Source: an archaeon (lineage in GTDB: Archaea > Thermoproteota > Nitrososphaeria > Nitrososphaerales > UBA183). Taken from it: a stretch of 61,737 nt of DNA. The stretch covers positions 1 through 61,737 of the forward strand of contig JAJYNM010000058.1 of NCBI GenBank assembly GCA_021786335.1, read 5' to 3'. Position numbers and translations under genes: made by a program. This document shows, piece after piece, positions 34,358 through 43,913 of the stretch; the stretch's first letter is position 1, and every line of letters begins with the position of its first letter. The notes beneath the pieces were generated by a model that saw only the letters and a program-made list of their open reading frames with translations, was not told the DNA's origin and ran no database searches.

Positions 34358-34667
34358 AAGCGCATCCCAGATTCGCTCGCAGGCAGTCACTCGCATAACA
34401 CTCTGCGGATAGAAGCCGCCGACACCGAGTATCCCCGCTTCTGAATGCCCTCTTTGCTGCGCCGCTTTCTCGGGCGCAACATCAGACGGACCACGCACCC
34501 GCCTTGTTACAGCCTAGGAAAGGGTTCGACCTCTATCACCACCGTGTACCTGACACTAGGAGGGTGATACGTGCATAGCGCGAGAGGTGTGTTTAGGTCG
34601 AAACTTGCAAGAAGCAAAGAAGTAGCTCTGCTTTGACAAATAGGCGACCTTAGAGACAGTCTAGGTG
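34358..34667. other. Intergenic, no gene recognised
   Basis: About 310 bases after the enolase-superfamily gene without supported features. Confidence 0.3.
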
Positions 34668-35040
34668 CTGCCGGTTGAGCACGCTTCCATACTTCCGGGC
34701 GCAGACTATCCTGTCCACCTTCGAGGCGACGAGCCGAGCGGGCGTATGCCGTGGTGACCATCCCCGCAGCCGCACAGGAGAGACTCTCCGCATCCCAGGG
34801 ACGGGCAACGCTGTACTCGGCTCGGCTATTCGGTGCTTCGGGACCGGGAAGACCGAAAGAACTGACGGATCGGCTTCTCCTGACCTTCATACCAAAGGGA
34901 TACGCGGTGCAAGCTTTGCCCACAACAAGGAGGGAGTCCCTATGTTTCGGACATTTCTGCTTACACACCTGGAATCGTGAATGCGGGCGTCCGCGACGCC
35001 TTCGGTCCAAAGGAGCCCAACTCGATGCAGACGAGGAGTT
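34668..35040 (+). pseudogene. Possible decayed coding region of unknown family
   Basis: Three short plus-strand stretches read like protein but lie in alternating frames: EHASILPGADYPVHLRGDEP (from 34668), then GNAVLGSAIRCFGTGKTERT and GIRGASFAHNKEG (from about 34801), then PYVSDISAYTPGIVNAGVRD and AFGPKEPNSMQTRS (34938 to the stop near 35040). One missing base near 34938 joins the last two. I do not recognise the family. It ends just before the GH38 promoter. Confidence 0.35.
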
Positions 35041-35073
35041 GACCCCCATCGACATAGCAACTAGTGAGGGATT

Positions 35074-35082
35074 AACTATAAG
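35074..35082 (+). promoter_or_regulatory. TATA-like box of the GH38-like gene
   Basis: aactataag about 35 nt before the TTG at 35113. Confidence 0.45.
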
Positions 35083-35112
35083 AGCGCCTCGGACGTCAGT
35101 CTCGCAGCCGAA

Positions 35113-37671
35113 TTGCTCCCAGTCGAAGCGTCTGCTTTCTCGGTCCCCATGCGCACGAGGGGTGGCGAGGTAGGAGTCTTGGTGTATGTCAAGAACCCCT
35201 ACCCTTACCCAGTGCGTTTCAACATCTCAGGCAAACCGCAACGGGCGCAGCCAGGCTTCTCGCGTCACTTCTCCCAGACCAAGGATAGCAACCTGAGAGC
35301 AGATTTCGAAACCGGAGAGCACTTCGAATTCAAGTTAGGCTCTCCACCGCAACGGACCCATAGGATTCACTTGGCGCCGACTGTCCACACCGACTGGGGA
35401 TACACAGACCTTCAAGAGAGGACCGAGGCGATACACGCTGAAAACATGGAGAAGATGTCGGCCATCGCGTCGGCGGGAGGGAAGTTCGTAGTCGAGGTGC
35501 TCGAACAGTCGGGGGGGGAGGGGATGAAAGGCATGCTCCGTCACAACACAGAGGGGAGGGTGGGCGTCCAGGCGTTCCCCCTCAACGTCCTCACTGGGCT
35601 CTGTGACCACGAAGAGCTGGTGAGGATGTTCTACCCCGTCAGAGAGCTCAGGAAGAGAGGATTCAAGATAGGCGTCGCAGCCCTCAACGACATCCCCACG
35701 GCGGTCTGGAGCCTCCCCATGGTGCTAAAGGGGGCGGGCATCGCCGCGTATATTCAGGCCTCCAACGCAGACAGAGGCCCGCTGCATTACCTCAACCAGG
35801 AGATTGAGTCGCCGTTCTGCTGGGTCGGGCCTGACGGCTCTGGCATCGTCTCTTGGTTCTCGGGGGGCTACAGGGGCCTGTTGTCTGGCTTTTCTGGATA
35901 CAATCAGGGCGCAAGCGCCGGGCTCCTGGGAGACCTGGGAGAGGCCGAGGCAGGGATCGCTGAATTCTTGCACAACTTCGTATCCCGAGGGTATCCGCAC
36001 GAGGATATGCTGATGTACGGGCTCTTCAGCGACAACGTCCCGGTCTCCGATAAGTTCGTGAAGGTCGTTGAAGAGTTCAGGGAGAAGTGGGAGAACCCAT
36101 CCCTCGTACTATCGACCACCGACGACTTCTTCCGCAAGTTCGAAGGGGCCGAACTCAAGAGCGTGAAGGGGGACTTCGGGGACTACTGGGCAGACGGAGC
36201 CGCTTCGTCAGCCAAGGAGTTGGCCGTGAACAGGAGGGCAAAGAAGCTGCTCTACTTCCTTGAAGCACTTTTCGCGTTCGAGTATCTCAGGGGGGCTCCC
36301 TACCCCCGGTCTGAGCTCGAAACGATCCGGAGGAATGTCCTCTTCTTCGACGAACACACCTGGGGGGACCACGCTTCCATAAGCGACCCGCTCAATCCCA
36401 GAGTCCTCGAGGAGTGGAGGGTGAAGTCGCGGTTCGCCTTGGACGCGCTTAGCGGCGCTGAACAGATGTCTTCAGGGGAGTATGTCTCCAACCCTTTCCC
36501 ATTCAGTGCGGAAGGCGTTGTGGGGAATTCCCATGTCGCCCTCCCTCCCATGGGGTCGGCTCCCCTCCTGGCGAAGAGCGTGGATGAAATACCCGTCCTA
36601 GGGAACGATGGCGAGTTCGCGACCCCGTTCTACTCACTCAGAGTGGAAGGGGGGAAGATCGTCTCGCTGTCTGACTCGGAATTGGGCGAACTCCTTGGGA
36701 AGGGCTTCGGATTTGACGAGTACGTGTACCTTGCCGGGGGGAAATCGACGGGCATGGAACGCACATACTATCCGGGTCCCCGTTCCCCGGGAGGAATCAC
36801 GCCCCCAGCCTACGTGACATATCGCGAATACTCATCGAAGCTTGTTTCGGCCTTCGAAAACGACGACATCCTGGGGCTCGAAGTCGAGGCGACCGGCTAT
36901 CTGGCGCGAATTCGGAAGAGGGTGATTCTTCCGAAGAAGAGACGCGAGGTGATAGTAGAGAACACCGTCAGGAAGACCCCCACCTTTGAGAAGGAAGGCA
37001 TCTACTTCGCGTTTCCGTTCAACCTGAAGAGCCCGTCTTTCCAAGTGGAAGAGCCTGGGGTGGTGACGGACGTGGAGCGAGAGTACGTGCGCGGAGGGTG
37101 CGTCGAGTGGTTCTCGATGAACGAGTTCGTGCTGCTGAAAGGCGATTTCGACATCGCGTTCCACAGCCAAGACGCCCCCCTAGTAACGCTTGGAGAGCCG
37201 TTCACTGGCAAGTGGAGGCCGAAGGTGGAAGGGGACGTCTCCACACTCTTTTCCTACGTCATGAACAACTACTGGCACACGAATTACAAAGCGTCGCAGG
37301 GGGGCGAACTGGCGTTCAGATACAGACTGACTTCGTCCTCGCAACTGAGGCCCAGCAAAGTCCAGAGGTTCTTCGCTGGCCCTGTGATCGGCAGGCGACT
37401 GGACGCAGATCTCAGGCTCGAGCCTCCCGATGTCGCGGTCACCACAATCAAAAAGTGGGACCTAGGAGAAGGGATGGTCATCAGGCTCCTGGAAATGGAC
37501 GGAGAAGAAAAGGTTCTGAGACTCGCTTCGAAGGCGCTCGTCGGTTTCAAGGCCTACCGCGCCAACCTTCTGGAGGAAATCATCGAACAGGTAGGTGTGG
37601 TGGAAGGGGATGGGATTGAGGTGAGGGTCCCCCCCAGGTCCTACGAGACCTTCGTCTTCGCGAGGAGCTGA
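35113..37671 (+). CDS. GH38-like alpha-mannosidase family protein, intracellular
   Basis: 852 residues from TTG. A short N-terminal beta region (about 1-80, including VYVKNPYPYPVRFNI) precedes the catalytic barrel. IHLAPTVHTDWGYTDLQE gives the His-x-Asp metal pair of GH38, while GDFGDYWADGAASSAKE and FFDEHTWGDHASISDP lie in the middle helical part. The long C-terminal half is the beta-sandwich region typical of the family. The pattern of family GH38/DUF5054-like proteins fits; strict alpha-mannosidase specificity is not proven. No signal peptide or membrane segment. Together with UxuA (38170) it could release and process mannose- or uronate-containing units. Confidence 0.8.
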   Translation: MLPVEASAFSVPMRTRGGEVGVLVYVKNPYPYPVRFNISGKPQRAQPGFSRHFSQTKDSNLRADFETGEHFEFKLGSPPQRTHRIHLAPTVHTDWGYTDLQERTEAIHAENMEKMSAIASAGGKFVVEVLEQSGGEGMKGMLRHNTEGRVGVQAFPLNVLTGLCDHEELVRMFYPVRELRKRGFKIGVAALNDIPTAVWSLPMVLKGAGIAAYIQASNADRGPLHYLNQEIESPFCWVGPDGSGIVSWFSGGYRGLLSGFSGYNQGASAGLLGDLGEAEAGIAEFLHNFVSRGYPHEDMLMYGLFSDNVPVSDKFVKVVEEFREKWENPSLVLSTTDDFFRKFEGAELKSVKGDFGDYWADGAASSAKELAVNRRAKKLLYFLEALFAFEYLRGAPYPRSELETIRRNVLFFDEHTWGDHASISDPLNPRVLEEWRVKSRFALDALSGAEQMSSGEYVSNPFPFSAEGVVGNSHVALPPMGSAPLLAKSVDEIPVLGNDGEFATPFYSLRVEGGKIVSLSDSELGELLGKGFGFDEYVYLAGGKSTGMERTYYPGPRSPGGITPPAYVTYREYSSKLVSAFENDDILGLEVEATGYLARIRKRVILPKKRREVIVENTVRKTPTFEKEGIYFAFPFNLKSPSFQVEEPGVVTDVEREYVRGGCVEWFSMNEFVLLKGDFDIAFHSQDAPLVTLGEPFTGKWRPKVEGDVSTLFSYVMNNYWHTNYKASQGGELAFRYRLTSSSQLRPSKVQRFFAGPVIGRRLDADLRLEPPDVAVTTIKKWDLGEGMVIRLLEMDGEEKVLRLASKALVGFKAYRANLLEEIIEQVGVVEGDGIEVRVPPRSYETFVFARS

Positions 37672-38132
37672 CCACGGACGCACTCGAAGGCCGGCGCTCC
37701 AGCAGGGCCCGGGGGAGCTCGATTACATTGTTCGCATCGTAGCGTTCACCAGGACTGAGGACGGCTTGGTTCCGAGCACCAGCCCTAGAGAAGCATGGGC
37801 CTAGTCAGAGACGCGCCCTTTCGGAGTCGGCTCCTCTTTCTTCCGGAGCTTCCTTCCCGGACAGGCCTCCGGACCCAGGTGTCCTGAGGAGTGGTTTTCG
37901 AGCAGCCACCAGCCCGCCGGAGTGCCCACTCCAGGGAAGGAAGACGCCTAGCCTTAAGCGGAGAGGGCAACCACGATGGTCGTTGCTGGGGGCTCACCCA
38001 CACGACCCTGACGGTGGCTTCTGCGCCCGTCACCCTGCGCCCCCTCGCACTGGCCCCGTTTCCAATCTCCGACTCCTACACCGTGCCCTGCGTCGGAGGA
38101 CGAGGGAACCCGATCCAGCGAACTTCGACTTC
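37672..38132. other. Intergenic, no gene recognised
   Basis: About 460 bases between the GH38-like gene and the promoter of the mannonate dehydratase. The frame upstream of 38170 stays open but has no protein-like features, so I treat it as non-coding. Confidence 0.3.
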
Positions 38133-38140
38133 TTTTAAAC
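38133..38140 (+). promoter_or_regulatory. TATA-like box before uxuA
   Basis: ttttaaac about 33 nt before the in-frame TTG at 38170. Confidence 0.45.
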
Positions 38141-38169
38141 CAGGCGTGGGACCTTTCAGGGGGAGCGCT

Positions 38170-39258
38170 TTGGGGAAGGGCGTCAAGGCTGGAACGAGGA
38201 GTGGGATTGACGGGCGGTGGGATTTCATTCCCAGGGCCCGGGCTCCTGGAAGCGCGCGGTCCGGACAGGCTCGGTGGCGCATCGCAGAGATAATACTGGA
38301 AGAAGGTCCCACTCCTTTCTGGCGTATGCTCCCCCAGCTTGGGGTGACCGAGGTTGTCGGGGTCCTCCCGAGGGGCTACGCCGACTGGAGAAGGTCGAGT
38401 TCAGAACAGCCTTGGGACTACTTCCCCCTCCGGAAGTACAAGCAGATGGTAGAAGAAGAGGGGCTGAAGCTCGTTTCCATCGAAGACAACCCTCCTATGG
38501 ATGCAATCAAATGCGGGACCGAGGGGCGCAAGGACGAACTAGAGAACGTATGCCATCTTATCGAGAACATGGGGAGGCTGAAGGTACAGACGTGGTGCTA
38601 CAACTGGACGGCGCATCTCGGTTGGATCAGGACTTCAACGAACCTGCGCGGGAGGGGGGGTGCGATAGTCACCGGCTTCGACGAGGAGGTGGCAGCGGAT
38701 TCTCCGCCCTTCCCCGGGAAGGCGATAACAGCAGAGACCCTCTGGCGAACCCTGGAACGGTTCCTCAAAGAGGTGGTCCCTGTCGCGGAGAACGCAGAGG
38801 TCAGGCTCGCGATGCACCCGGACGACCCCCCAGTCCCCTCGATAAGATGGCATACGAGGATTCTGGGCAGTGTCTCCTCCTTCGACCGCCTGCTCAGGCT
38901 CAGTCCCAGCCACGCCAACGGAATAACCCTCTGCCAGGGGAACTTCACGCTGATGACCGAGGACCTTCCGTCAGTAATCCGGCACTTCTGTAAGACAGGG
39001 AGGGTATTCTTCGTTCACTTCAGGGACGTCCGCGGGAAAGCGCGCAGATTCGTAGAGACCTTCATCGACGAAGGTAAGACAGACACGGTGGAGTGCATGA
39101 AGGCATACAGAGATGCGGGGTTCGATGGAATCATGCGTTGCGACCACACCCCGACCCTCGAAGGCGACGCCGCGGAAGTCCCCGGCTATTCAGTCCTCGG
39201 GAGGTTGCATGCAATCGGCTACATCGTCGGACTCAGGGAAGCCGTCTTCGCGAAGTGA
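38170..39258 (+). CDS. uxuA: Mannonate dehydratase (UxuA family)
   Basis: About 362 residues from a TTG placed by its distance from the TATA-like box; conserved sequence starts at WRIAEIILEEGPTPFWRML, so the first 36 residues are uncertain. TIM-barrel enzyme of the UxuA type: RLAMHPDDPPVPS (metal His, Asp), GITLCQGNFTLM (metal Cys), FFVHFRDVRG (metal His, Arg) and IMRCDHTPTLEGD (metal Asp, His) are all present. It converts D-mannonate to 2-keto-3-deoxygluconate. It is one of two dehydratase folds here, unrelated to the enolase-superfamily enzymes. Confidence 0.88.
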   Translation: MGKGVKAGTRSGIDGRWDFIPRARAPGSARSGQARWRIAEIILEEGPTPFWRMLPQLGVTEVVGVLPRGYADWRRSSSEQPWDYFPLRKYKQMVEEEGLKLVSIEDNPPMDAIKCGTEGRKDELENVCHLIENMGRLKVQTWCYNWTAHLGWIRTSTNLRGRGGAIVTGFDEEVAADSPPFPGKAITAETLWRTLERFLKEVVPVAENAEVRLAMHPDDPPVPSIRWHTRILGSVSSFDRLLRLSPSHANGITLCQGNFTLMTEDLPSVIRHFCKTGRVFFVHFRDVRGKARRFVETFIDEGKTDTVECMKAYRDAGFDGIMRCDHTPTLEGDAAEVPGYSVLGRLHAIGYIVGLREAVFAK

Positions 39259-39329
39259 AGACCGCAGCTGGCGAGAGTTCGTGGTGGACGTCGCCGGAGA
39301 ACACGCACGTGGAAGGTCGCTCGGACGGT

Positions 39330-40343
39330 TCATCTACCCTTGCGCCCAGCCCACGCTCCAATCGGAGGTAGCCCTGCCTTGGACCTTTCGAACTGGACCA
39401 TGTCTCTAAGCCCTCCCCGGAGCCCTAGCTCTTCCCTGAAGCCGAGGTCCTCATAGAGCCTTCCGCACTCCACGTCGAGGCCTGAGGTGCCTGCGATCCC
39501 GGCCGAGATTCTTGTCGGTTCCCGCGTCTCCTCGAAGCCTATCACGGAATCTGGAAGGATGTTCGTCAGCCCTTCCACTACGTCGGCGGCTTTGAACGGC
39601 TCGTTGTTCCCCAGGTTATAGACGCTCCTCTTAATCGACTTCTCCTCAACTTCGATGCCGTGCACGAAGGCGCGTGCGACGTCCTTCACGTACAACCATC
39701 TCAGCTTCGCTCCCGAATAGGCGAAATCTTCGGGGAACTTCGCACTCTTCCCCGTGGCGACGTCCCGGACGAACGAGTTGAATTGGCCTGTGTACCCGGT
39801 GTATCTCCCCGGCCCCCAGGCAGCGGCAATTCGCAGGCAGAGTAGGTCGAGCCCGTAGGCGTCATGATAGTATTCGCCGTATTTCTCGTTCATGAACTTC
39901 GTGACGGAATACGGGTCCGCGGGGCACTGCGGGAAGTCGTCTTCGTCCACAACCATCGCAGGATACGCCTTTGGACCGCCATAGACGGTAATCGAACTGG
40001 CGAAGACAATCCTTTCGAGGTCCAGTATCCTTCCTGCCTCGAGTACGTTGACCATCCCGATGCAGTTGACCTTCGACGCCTTGGCCGGCCGCTCCTTGGA
40101 TTCGATAACCACCATCGCCGCCAAATGGACCAAGTGCGTCGCTCTAGACCTTCTTATCGCCCCCATCAATTCCTCGATGTCGACCGTGTCGCCGTTCACA
40201 ACTTTCACGTTACGTACCCCAACGAGATTCTGCATGTTGGGGTTGACATCGTACACCACCACTTCGTGCCCACGGTTCGCCAGCTCTCTGCAGACGAAGC
40301 CGCCGACCTGGCCCGTGCCGCCGGTAACGAGGACCTTCGCCAT
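39330..40343 (-). CDS. NAD-dependent epimerase/dehydratase-type SDR
   Basis: 337 residues from ATG with a TATA-like box about 27 nt upstream. GGTGQVGGFVCREL (NAD binding), THLVHLAAMVVIE, FASSITVYGGPKAYP (Ser), DPYSVTKFMNEKYGEYY (Tyr-x-x-x-Lys), and the substrate-loop AAAWGPGRYTGYTGQFN. Standard length for sugar-nucleotide or sugar epimerases/dehydratases. It faces uxuA, 71 bases apart. Most likely oxidises or epimerises a free or nucleotide-linked sugar. Confidence 0.87.
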   Translation of the reverse strand: MAKVLVTGGTGQVGGFVCRELANRGHEVVVYDVNPNMQNLVGVRNVKVVNGDTVDIEELMGAIRRSRATHLVHLAAMVVIESKERPAKASKVNCIGMVNVLEAGRILDLERIVFASSITVYGGPKAYPAMVVDEDDFPQCPADPYSVTKFMNEKYGEYYHDAYGLDLLCLRIAAAWGPGRYTGYTGQFNSFVRDVATGKSAKFPEDFAYSGAKLRWLYVKDVARAFVHGIEVEEKSIKRSVYNLGNNEPFKAADVVEGLTNILPDSVIGFEETREPTRISAGIAGTSGLDVECGRLYEDLGFREELGLRGGLRDMVQFERSKAGLPPIGAWAGRKGR

Positions 40344-40365
40344 GTAAGCCCCTTGCCTCGAACGC

Positions 40366-40375
40366 GCTTAAATGG
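40366..40375 (-). promoter_or_regulatory. TATA-like box
   Basis: The minus strand reads ccatttaagc about 27 nt before the ATG at 40343. Confidence 0.5.
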
Positions 40376-40466
40376 TTATGACTTTTGTGGGTCGGCTCCT
40401 GGTCTGCGCGAGTCGAGCTCGTTTGGATCGAACACGTCGCAGACGCCCACATCCACCACCCCAGAC

Positions 40467-40853
40467 CTAAAAGGAGCGATGCGCGGGAATGCCGCTAATC
40501 AGATACCTTGCGTGGTTCGCCTCGTCGGCGCTCTGCATGCGCACCACCCTGTCCGCCTCCCCGCGCGCCGGTCGCGCTTCTACCCTCACTTGCCCCCCGA
40601 GGGTCCTCAAGTTGATGGCCTCCAGAGGCCACTTCATCGTGTCGCAGAAGCCGAGTCTGTTCCTGGGCTCCTGGCCGAAGATGTCGAACTTCCTCGACTT
40701 CGGTGCGGTGCGGTCCGACACTCCCGTCGACTTCAGCTCGCTGTTGTACCCCTTCTTGGCCGTGAGGTTCGGAGCATGCTCTCCCTTGCGCCTTCTTCCA
40801 CTGCCTCCCCCCTGACTGGATGGCGCGGTTGACACGGGGGGAGTCCCGGACAC
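40467..40853 (-). CDS. Hypothetical protein, possibly genuine
   Basis: Up to 128 residues from a GTG at 40853. Codon choice from EHAPNLTAKKGYNSELKS through KFDIFGQEPRNRLGFCDTMK to MQSADEANHARYLISG looks like real coding sequence (third-position G/C, frequent AAG, GAG and AGG). The first 25 residues are low-complexity Ser/Gly/Arg, so translation may begin further in. No family recognised and no promoter seen. It ends about 120 bases before the start of the SDR gene on the same strand. Confidence 0.42.
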   Translation of the reverse strand: MSGTPPVSTAPSSQGGGSGRRRKGEHAPNLTAKKGYNSELKSTGVSDRTAPKSRKFDIFGQEPRNRLGFCDTMKWPLEAINLRTLGGQVRVEARPARGEADRVVRMQSADEANHARYLISGIPAHRSF

Positions 40854-41368
40854 AATCGTCCCCTCGGTCGAATTCGCGCTCCACCCCTCGGGAGCGACGG
40901 ACGCTCCTGCCTGGAGACATCAAGGTCTCGCCTTCTCCTCCCCTTGCGTGGCGAGGCTTGTGGATTATCGGCCCTTTCCCGCTCGTCGCGAGCTGGGTCT
41001 TCGCAGCGTGCTAGCTGTTCGCTGAGGAACGCGTCTTCCTCTCCTTGGCGTCCTTCGGTCGGGGACGTCCTCGGCGGAGTCTACGAACGACCTGAGCCCC
41101 TGAAAGAACCGTCCGGGCTCCACCCTCCCTGCAGAGGGGGTCGAATTCTGCTACCTCGACGCCCTCGAACGCCCTGGACAGTTAGAGGGCCCCTAGCGAG
41201 CTAGGCGTAGCGGCGGTTCTGTCGGGCTATGCGAAAACGGGGAAATACTTCGCAAAGACAGAAGTGCAGACAAACAACCCATAGCCAGATTACGCGGAAC
41301 ACTCGTCTTCCGAAATGGAGCCAGAACTGTGCTTCTTGCGAGCCTCGGCCTGAACGCATGCATGGCTT
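40854..41368. other. Intergenic, no gene recognised
   Basis: About 515 bases, GC-rich, no supported gene, RNA or repeat. Confidence 0.3.
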
Positions 41369-42274
41369 CTATCGCCCTTCGGCGACAACAGGATTTCGGA
41401 GCGTCCCTACACCCTCGACCGACGCTTCCACGAAGTCGCCGTGCTTTAGGAAAGGTTCCCCCGTAGCCAGAGCCACCCCGAAGGGCGTCCCGGTTGAGAT
41501 GACGTCCCCCGGCTTCAGCGTCATGCCCGCGGAAAGGTATTCCACTAGGTAGTCGATGCCGAAGACCATGTCGGCGGTGGTGGACTTCTGCATCACCTTC
41601 CCGTTCACTGACAGGGAGAGACTCAGGTTCAGAGGGTCCTTGACCTCGTCGCGGGTGACAAGCCAGGGGCCGAGTGGGAATGCGGTGTCGAGCCCTTTCC
41701 CCTTCACCCAGTTCTGTCCGTATTGGCTGCTCCCCTTCCACCACTGCGGGAACTGGAGGTCGCGGAAGCTGACGTCGTTGGAGACCGCGTACCCTGCGAC
41801 GTGCTCCATCGCGTCCTCTCTGGCGATGTCCTTCCCTGCTTTCCCTATGATCACCGAGAGTTCGACCTCCCAGTCTGCCTTCTTTGACATCCGAGGGATG
41901 ACGATAGGGTCTCCGTCCCCTATCAGGGCGTTCCTGAACTTTGTAAAGAAGTACGGCTCGGCGGGGGGCGCCATGTCAGACTCCTTGCCGTGCGCCCTAT
42001 AGTTGACGGCGGCACATAGAATCTTTTCTGGTTCTGCGATGGGGCTCAAGAACTTGACCGATGCGATGGGACCCGCGAAGCCGAGTCCGGGCATCTTCGG
42101 GGCGGCAGATCTAAGAGAATCCATCTTGTCCTCGAGGAGATTCTCGACGCACGTCTCCTTCGCGAGCCCTTCGAAGCCTAGAGCCTCCGCGCTCCTGTTG
42201 ATGTCGAGTACCCTGTCATCCTCCACCAGGCCGAGTGAGACATTCCCGTCATGCATGTAGCGGGCTATCTTCAA
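41369..42274 (-). CDS. Fumarylacetoacetate hydrolase family protein (2-keto-3-deoxy sugar acid enzyme)
   Basis: 301 residues from TTG behind gagggaga. N-terminal small domain MKIARYMHDGNVSLGLVEDD, then the FAH fold: ILCAAVNYRAHGKESDM, KKADWEVELSVIIGKAGKDI (metal Glu residues), SNDVSFRDLQFPQWWKG, LGPWLVTRDEVKDP, MTLKPGDVISTGTPFGVA. Family members include 2-keto-3-deoxy-D-arabinonate dehydratase of archaeal pentose oxidation and 2,4-diketo-3-deoxy-L-fuconate or L-rhamnonate hydrolases. Both fit the dehydratases nearby; I cannot choose between them. It is 41 bases downstream of the TIM-barrel gene at 42316, probably one operon. Confidence 0.9.
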   Translation of the reverse strand: MKIARYMHDGNVSLGLVEDDRVLDINRSAEALGFEGLAKETCVENLLEDKMDSLRSAAPKMPGLGFAGPIASVKFLSPIAEPEKILCAAVNYRAHGKESDMAPPAEPYFFTKFRNALIGDGDPIVIPRMSKKADWEVELSVIIGKAGKDIAREDAMEHVAGYAVSNDVSFRDLQFPQWWKGSSQYGQNWVKGKGLDTAFPLGPWLVTRDEVKDPLNLSLSLSVNGKVMQKSTTADMVFGIDYLVEYLSAGMTLKPGDVISTGTPFGVALATGEPFLKHGDFVEASVEGVGTLRNPVVAEGR

Positions 42275-42315
42275 TCTCCCTCAACTCCATCAAGGCCACA
42301 TCGCGGTAGCAGTTG

Positions 42316-43278
42316 TCACCACCAGACCTTCTTCAGCCTCTCCTTGATTAGGAGAGGCTTGAGGAAAGACATCGCCTTCTCCAGCCCGTCTTCCCTGCTC
42401 ATGACAGGGTCCTCATGCTCATAGCTCATCACGTAGTCGTACCCGACCTCTGCGAACGCGGTGAACACGCGTCTCCATGGGACTTGCCCCCAACCTGGGA
42501 CCCTGAACCTGAAGCCTCTGTTGGGCCTCATCCACGCGCCGTGGGGTATGACCCCTTCGGCCCTCAGGGACTCTTCCACCAGCTCTGCGTCCTTGGCATG
42601 GCTATGGTAGATGCGGTCCCCGAACTTCTTGATGAATTGCACAGGATCAATCAGCTGCCAGACGAAGTGGCTAGGGTCGAAGTTGAACCCGAACTCCTTC
42701 CTCTTTCCGATCGCCTTGAGGGCCAGTTCTGAGGTCTCGATGTTGTAGGCGACCTCCTGAGGGTGGACTTCGTGGGCGAACTTCACCCCCTCAGAATGGT
42801 ACTTGTCCATTATTTCCCCCCACCTCTCAGCGAAGAGCTTGAAGTACCCGTCGTACTCTTTCTCGTATGCAGGGGGGAAGTTGTACCAGGCGCTCCAGTT
42901 GGGGCACCCGACGAAGCCACAGACGACGGGGACGTCGAGTTGCTTAGCGGCCTCCGCGGTCTTCTTCATCCGGGCAATCCCGTACTTCACCTTCTCTGAG
43001 GGGGCCCCTTTGTAGATGGGGTCGGTGGAGGCGTCGTGGGGGCCGAGGACCAGCTGCCCTTCCATGTGGTTGGAGAGGGCTGAGATTGTCAGCCCGTACT
43101 TTTCTGCTAGCCTTTTGACCCTTAGGTCTCCCCTGTCTACCACGGCGTCTATGTCAAGATGCCTCCCCCCCTTCCACGCCACTAGCTCGATGGCTTCGTA
43201 ACCGAGCTCGGAGACCCGCTTGGCGACTTTCTCGAGTGGAAGCTCATCGTACATCACAGTGAGGACGCCTAGCTTCAT
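42316..43278 (-). CDS. Xylose-isomerase-like TIM-barrel protein
   Basis: 320 residues from ATG ([13 protein letters not shown]); the open frame extends 46 codons upstream through non-conserved sequence that includes the AT-rich promoter, so the inner start is preferred. Metal strands: [12 protein letters not shown] (Glu), [11 protein letters not shown] (Asp, His), [11 protein letters not shown] (His) and [12 protein letters not shown] (Glu). Close paralogue of the protein at 21296 with a longer insertion ([20 protein letters not shown]). Upstream of the FAH-family gene, so the pair may isomerise and then cleave or dehydrate a sugar derivative. Confidence 0.88.
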   Translation of the reverse strand: MKLGVLTVMYDELPLEKVAKRVSELGYEAIELVAWKGGRHLDIDAVVDRGDLRVKRLAEKYGLTISALSNHMEGQLVLGPHDASTDPIYKGAPSEKVKYGIARMKKTAEAAKQLDVPVVCGFVGCPNWSAWYNFPPAYEKEYDGYFKLFAERWGEIMDKYHSEGVKFAHEVHPQEVAYNIETSELALKAIGKRKEFGFNFDPSHFVWQLIDPVQFIKKFGDRIYHSHAKDAELVEESLRAEGVIPHGAWMRPNRGFRFRVPGWGQVPWRRVFTAFAEVGYDYVMSYEHEDPVMSREDGLEKAMSFLKPLLIKERLKKVWW

Positions 43279-43881
43279 CCTAAACCGTGGGAGGAGAGGT
43301 CTATCGGGTGAATTTAAAGGTGAACCGACAAGCGGAGTTTTGAATGCCCGGGAGTTAAACGCGCCCTTTAGGAAGGACTCGGCTGCCGGGTACGGCCAGC
43401 CCCACGTGCCAGGCACGCCAACCTAGGCCAGCTTGAACGCATGGCGGAGGCTACACCTGGTCTAGAGCGGGACACGAGCTCCGTCCTCCATCGGTCGCGC
43501 ACCCCCAGACGCTCGTGGAAGGCGAGCCCTCTCAGCGGGTTCCCCAAGCGGAAGACGGGCGTGCGGAGGCGTGGGCGTCTGCCGATGTCCGGCTTCGGCT
43601 CTCAGACCAGGCAGGCCGGAGACCTGGGGGGAGGCACGCGCCCTCCCCCTGGAATGAGGCCGAAGGACACGCACAGAATTTGTCCTTGCTCTTTCCCTAA
43701 AGTGAGCAGTCATCGCTCCGTGGAAGTTCATTCAGTGGTGGAGTCGAGCAGATTAGGTCACGGTTATCGCGTCGTGTCTTGCAAGAAGTCTCCCGGGAAG
43801 TCTGTGACCTTCCGGGCGATTTGGTGTAGATCGCACCGGTAGGCTGCTCGAGGAAGGCGCGCCATGGAGAGGAGCGCTTTC
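43279..43881. other. Intergenic divergent region
   Basis: About 600 bases between divergent genes. A minus-strand cctttaaatt (about 43310-43319) is the likely TATA box of the TIM-barrel gene. The remainder shows no gene I can support. Confidence 0.35.
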
Positions 43882-43889
43882 CTTATAAT
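43882..43889 (+). promoter_or_regulatory. TATA-like box
   Basis: cttataat about 28 nt before the ATG at 43914; leaderless. Confidence 0.55.
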
Positions 43890-43913
43890 GCGAAAAGGTG
43901 TGGGCAGCAGGGT

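Noticed and set aside
34507..35055. Minus-strand 182-codon frame before the GH38-like gene
   Set aside because: Composition is Ser/Arg/Pro-rich without motifs. The plus strand carries the more protein-like fragments.
37891..38169. 93-codon upstream extension of the mannonate dehydratase
   Set aside because: It lacks conserved residues and contains the TATA-like box that sets the start near 38170.
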